Shown: piece after piece, positions 61,718 through 64,000 of the stretch
How positions within the stretch are numbered: position 1 is the first letter of the stretch
Layout of the letters: every line of letters starts with the position of its first letter
Assembly: GCA_035771165.1 (NCBI GenBank)
Contig: JAWNZC010000114.1
Coordinates: 2,537,001 to 2,601,000 of the forward strand
Length of the DNA stretch: 64,000 nt
Origin: Paragorgia papillata
Lineage: Eukaryota; Cnidaria; Anthozoa; Scleralcyonacea; Coralliidae
Direction: 5' to 3'
Notes under the pieces: generated by a model
Database searches by the model: none
What the model was told of the DNA's origin: nothing
The model's input: only the letters and a program-made list of their open reading frames with translations
Made by a program: the position numbers and the translations under genes

Positions 61718-61835
61718 GATATAGATAAGTTTTGTGTAAACACCTTTAAAACTTGCTCTGATGAAGGCCTGAGTCAACAGGCCTTAAGCTTAGCAAATAA
61801 ATATTTTACGTGGTGTTTTCACAAAACTTATCTAT
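61718..61835 (+). mobile_element. Foldback element A4, hammerhead core decayed
   Basis: AGATAAGTTTTGTGTAAACA at the left and TGTTTTCACAAAACTTATCT at the right. CTGATGA (61758-61764), A, and GGCCTG..CAGGCC are intact, but GAAA has become TTAA, so it should be inactive. Confidence 0.7.
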
Positions 61836-61859
61836 ATAAATCTCTTCTCGTATAAAAAC

Positions 61860-61973
61860 CCTAATCAAACGAGAACGCAAGTCATCGCAAGTTGGCAGTC
61901 ACGCTATCTCAGCCAGCCGCTCTGAATAGTTTCCCAAAATATCATGTACCGTAACAAAGTTAAAACTTGTTTA
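61860..61973. mobile_element. Left half of the PIF/Harbinger-like MITE
   Basis: CCCTAATCAAACGAGAACGC through TTAAAACTTGTTTAAA matches the left half of 34576-34800, then stops abruptly at a hAT fragment. Confidence 0.8.
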
Positions 61974-62321
61974 AACTAGATAAGCTTTGGCATACTACAA
62001 TAGCTACTAATAACTGACCGCTGCTGACTGATAGCATGCCAACTACCCTCGATTGCTGCGAAGATACAGACATCACAGCAGACATCAGCGTACATGTCTC
62101 ACACATGTAACTGCTGCCACTGCCAGTGCTGCATAATTGTTAGTTAGCCAATGTTTTGCAGCAAATCGCATTTCTTCTCAACACCTAGCTTGCTTGATCA
62201 ATTGTAACTTTCTCAGATTACCGAATGTGTTGTTTCACGTGTTTTCACTTTAAACCTTCCTCACTAAAGTAAACCTTCCTCCAGGTGGTACCCGCACACC
62301 CGCAGCTTTTTTCCAACTCTG
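61974..62321 (-). mobile_element. Half copy of the hAT MITE (inverted)
   Basis: Complement of 43459-43805 (GTGAAAACACGTGAAAC, GCTGCTGACTGATAGC and others), ending at the terminal CCAACTCTG at 62321. The other end is missing. Confidence 0.85.
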
Positions 62322-62568
62322 AATTTCTGAAATACTGACTCCGGAACAGCCGGATCTCTTGTTTTCCGAACGATAAGGTTATTCAGATGAACTCTTTGGC
62401 TTCGAAAGGCGTCGGAAAGACCCGGAAAGTCATTGTTGACATGATTGGAATCTACGTTAAATTTTGCACGAGAAAAGGCTTGTTTTAAATCTAACCATTC
62501 ATTTTTAGGGAACTTACTCACGACGTTAACTTCGGCACATAATTTTGGATTGTTTGTCAAATTTTTTT
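62322..62568 (-). other. Open stretch of unknown status
   Basis: On minus a frame of about 80 codons is open between a TAA near 62560 and the hAT end, reading e.g. KLCAEVNVVSKFPKNEWLDL and ending in transposon sequence. Composition is protein-like, but there is no ATG and no clear splice sites. Part of it belongs to the tandem repeat of the next entry. Confidence 0.25.
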
Positions 62569-62950
62569 AGGCAAGCTTTACTGCCGTTAACTTAATGGCA
62601 TTCCGACTATTCCAGTCGGATTAAGAAGATCTTCTTACACTTATACCAGAATAGCTCAATCTCTCGTTTTCCGAACAATAGGTTATTCTGGTTTAAATCT
62701 AAAGAGCTTAACGGATAGTACCGAGTATGCCAGATTAAGAAAAGCTTCTAAACTAACATTCATGTACGCGTTATTCTATTGCTATTCCAGAATGGCCTGA
62801 TCTCTCGTCTTCTAAACAATAGGTTTATTCCGAGTCTTCTTCTTCCAGATTAAGAAGATCTCCGAAACTAGTAGCGTTCACGCGGTACATATTCTTGCTA
62901 TACTTATTCCTGAATGGTCTATTAATTAACGAAGCACTCCAAATCTAAGC
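62330..62950. repeat. Diverged tandem repeat of about 145-150 bp
   Basis: CTCTCGTTTTCCGAACAATA (about 62662) recurs as TCTCTTGTTTTCCGAACGAT (62353), CTCTCGTCTTCTAAACAATA (62804) and more weakly near 62920, each preceded by CAGAATAGC/CAGAATGGCC-like words and followed by GGTTATTC and later CAGATTAAGAAGATCT. Confidence 0.65.
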
Positions 62951-63007
62951 CACGACGTTACCGATTATTACAAAAAAAAAAACATTTCTAAGTTACGTAA
63001 GGCTTAA

Positions 63008-63306
63008 GGGCCGTCGACAAATAGATTTCGTCCCCAATGACGGACTCGTTCCGCGATGGGGGGGAGGGGGGTAATCTTGAATCCGCGATAACAAGAAAAA
63101 TGAGGACGAAATCTGAATTTAAATATAAACATTCGTTATACACCATGAGTCTACATCTATTACTATGTGTCTATTACTCATTGTCAAAATGGCAGTATTA
63201 GTACGGTCAACATACTTGTTCGTGTGTTTCAGATATCCACTGGTCCGCGATGATAGGGGGCCAGGAAGTCCGCGATTGGGGACGAAATCTATCTGTCGAC
63301 GGCCCC
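63008..63306. mobile_element. MITE with GGGCCGTCGAC ends
   Basis: GGGCCGTCGACAAATAGATT at the left and AATCTATCTGTCGACGGCCC at the right; GTCCCCAATGACGGACT pairs with AGTCCGCGATTGGGGAC. TTA-like flanks suggest a PIF/Harbinger relative. Confidence 0.85.
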
Positions 63307-63326
63307 TTAGCTAGACAAGACTGTAT

Positions 63327-63476
63327 TGTTCCACTCAGGAAAATGTTCCGCAGGACAGGAACGAAGAGGGAAGTTTTCTTTGTCTTGTGAACTCTCGGTC
63401 TGAACTAATAACTTTAACACAAAAGAAACTTTCCTGTCCGTTCCTGTCCTGCATCATGCGGAATCCTGAGTGGCAA
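63327..63476. mobile_element. MITE with TTG..CCACTCAGGA ends
   Basis: TTGTTCCACTCAGGAAAATG at the left and CATGCGGAATCCTGAGTGGC at the right; CAGGACAGGAACG pairs with CGTTCCTGTCCTG. Confidence 0.85.
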
Positions 63477-64000
63477 CTAGCCTTTAGTATTACACCCGGC
63501 TGTTAATCAATTAGGTCTGGAGGGTCCTCTCATGGGGGGTCACTACTAGCCGTAGACAGTAAAGGATTGTATGATCTCACGCATGCTTTAGCAGATTCTC
63601 TGGGGCAAATAACTGATAATACCCAGAGTAAACCATGCTTCCTAGAGAGACACTTGGTCTTTCTCTAATCATTTAAACGTTCTTCAACTTGATTTTAGGC
63701 CTTAAAAATTGATCCGCTGTGATCTAAAAAATTTAACTCATTTGGATATGGTTTTCCAAGACTTTTGTTCTCTTGAATGGGAGTAAAAAGATAAAGTGTT
63801 TTTTTTACAACAACGATGCACGATATGAAAAGATTAGTACGAAATGGTCTTGAAATGCTTGAAATGCACCGTCAGCATATGACTTGAGGCGACCACCCGC
63901 GGTAAGGAGCGATCAACGACCAATAATTATCCCAAAAAAATAAAATCGTCTGTCGTTAGCCAGAACAAAAATAACATCTTTCGCATGAATCAAAAAGTTC
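63477..64000. other. Window end, no gene seen
   Basis: AT-rich. AAAATCGTCTGTCGTTAGCC at about 63943 is a fragment of the repeat family at 51.5 and 56.3 kb. No coding exon could be supported. Confidence 0.4.

Overview
This window looks like nuclear DNA from an AT-rich, repeat-laden invertebrate animal genome. Genes are split by many short introns with GT..AG borders (one GC..AG), and their products resemble animal proteins. Several repeat types (5S-rRNA-derived SINEs, hammerhead-bearing repeats, many foldback MITEs) would suit a cnidarian or another early-branching or marine invertebrate. I cannot fix the phylum from sequence alone.

Spliced models were built by reading both strands and keeping reading phase across every junction. 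From left to right: 0.3-3.1 kb (-), the 5' part of an acidic SAP30BP/HCNGP-like gene; 3.4-6.9 kb (+), a 9-exon gene for a 192-residue RRM plus coiled-coil protein, divergent from the first; 8.2-9.0 kb (+), an intronless C1orf74-like (UPF0739) gene; 9-22 kb, a gene-poor stretch of minisatellites, foldbacks and a 1.2-kb array of 23-bp repeats; 22.4-23.3 kb (-), a small unknown gene; 23.6-27.6 kb, a block repeated three times; 28.1-38.5 kb (-), a complete 26-exon KIF3B, the motor subunit of heterotrimeric kinesin-2, with an RFX X-box upstream; 40.1-47.7 kb (-), a complete 12-exon RFWD3 (RING + coiled coil + WD40 ubiquitin ligase); 49.6-52.2 kb (+), a class-A orphan GPCR; 53.1-61.3 kb (-), a complete 15-exon GABA-B-type class C receptor; 61.4-64 kb, stacked MITEs and a diverged tandem repeat.

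The genes are not an operon and share no obvious pathway: KIF3B serves cilia, RFWD3 DNA repair, and the GPCR and GABA-B receptor signalling. Their introns hold most of the mobile DNA.

The most interesting system is a set of small repeats carrying type I hammerhead ribozyme motifs (CTGATGA, stem II, GAAA, very short palindromic stem III, cleavage triplet). There are three sequence families: 120-bp tandem retrozyme-like units in two introns of RFWD3, long foldback elements whose arms extend ribozyme stem I (one lies sense-oriented in the last intron of the RRM gene), and a third foldback at 11 kb. Other notable points are six perfect CRE octamers in a GABA-B receptor intron, microsatellites that themselves form or abut splice signals, intact target-site duplications on hAT, PIF/Harbinger-like and MULE-like MITEs, and 5S- and tRNA-derived SINEs.
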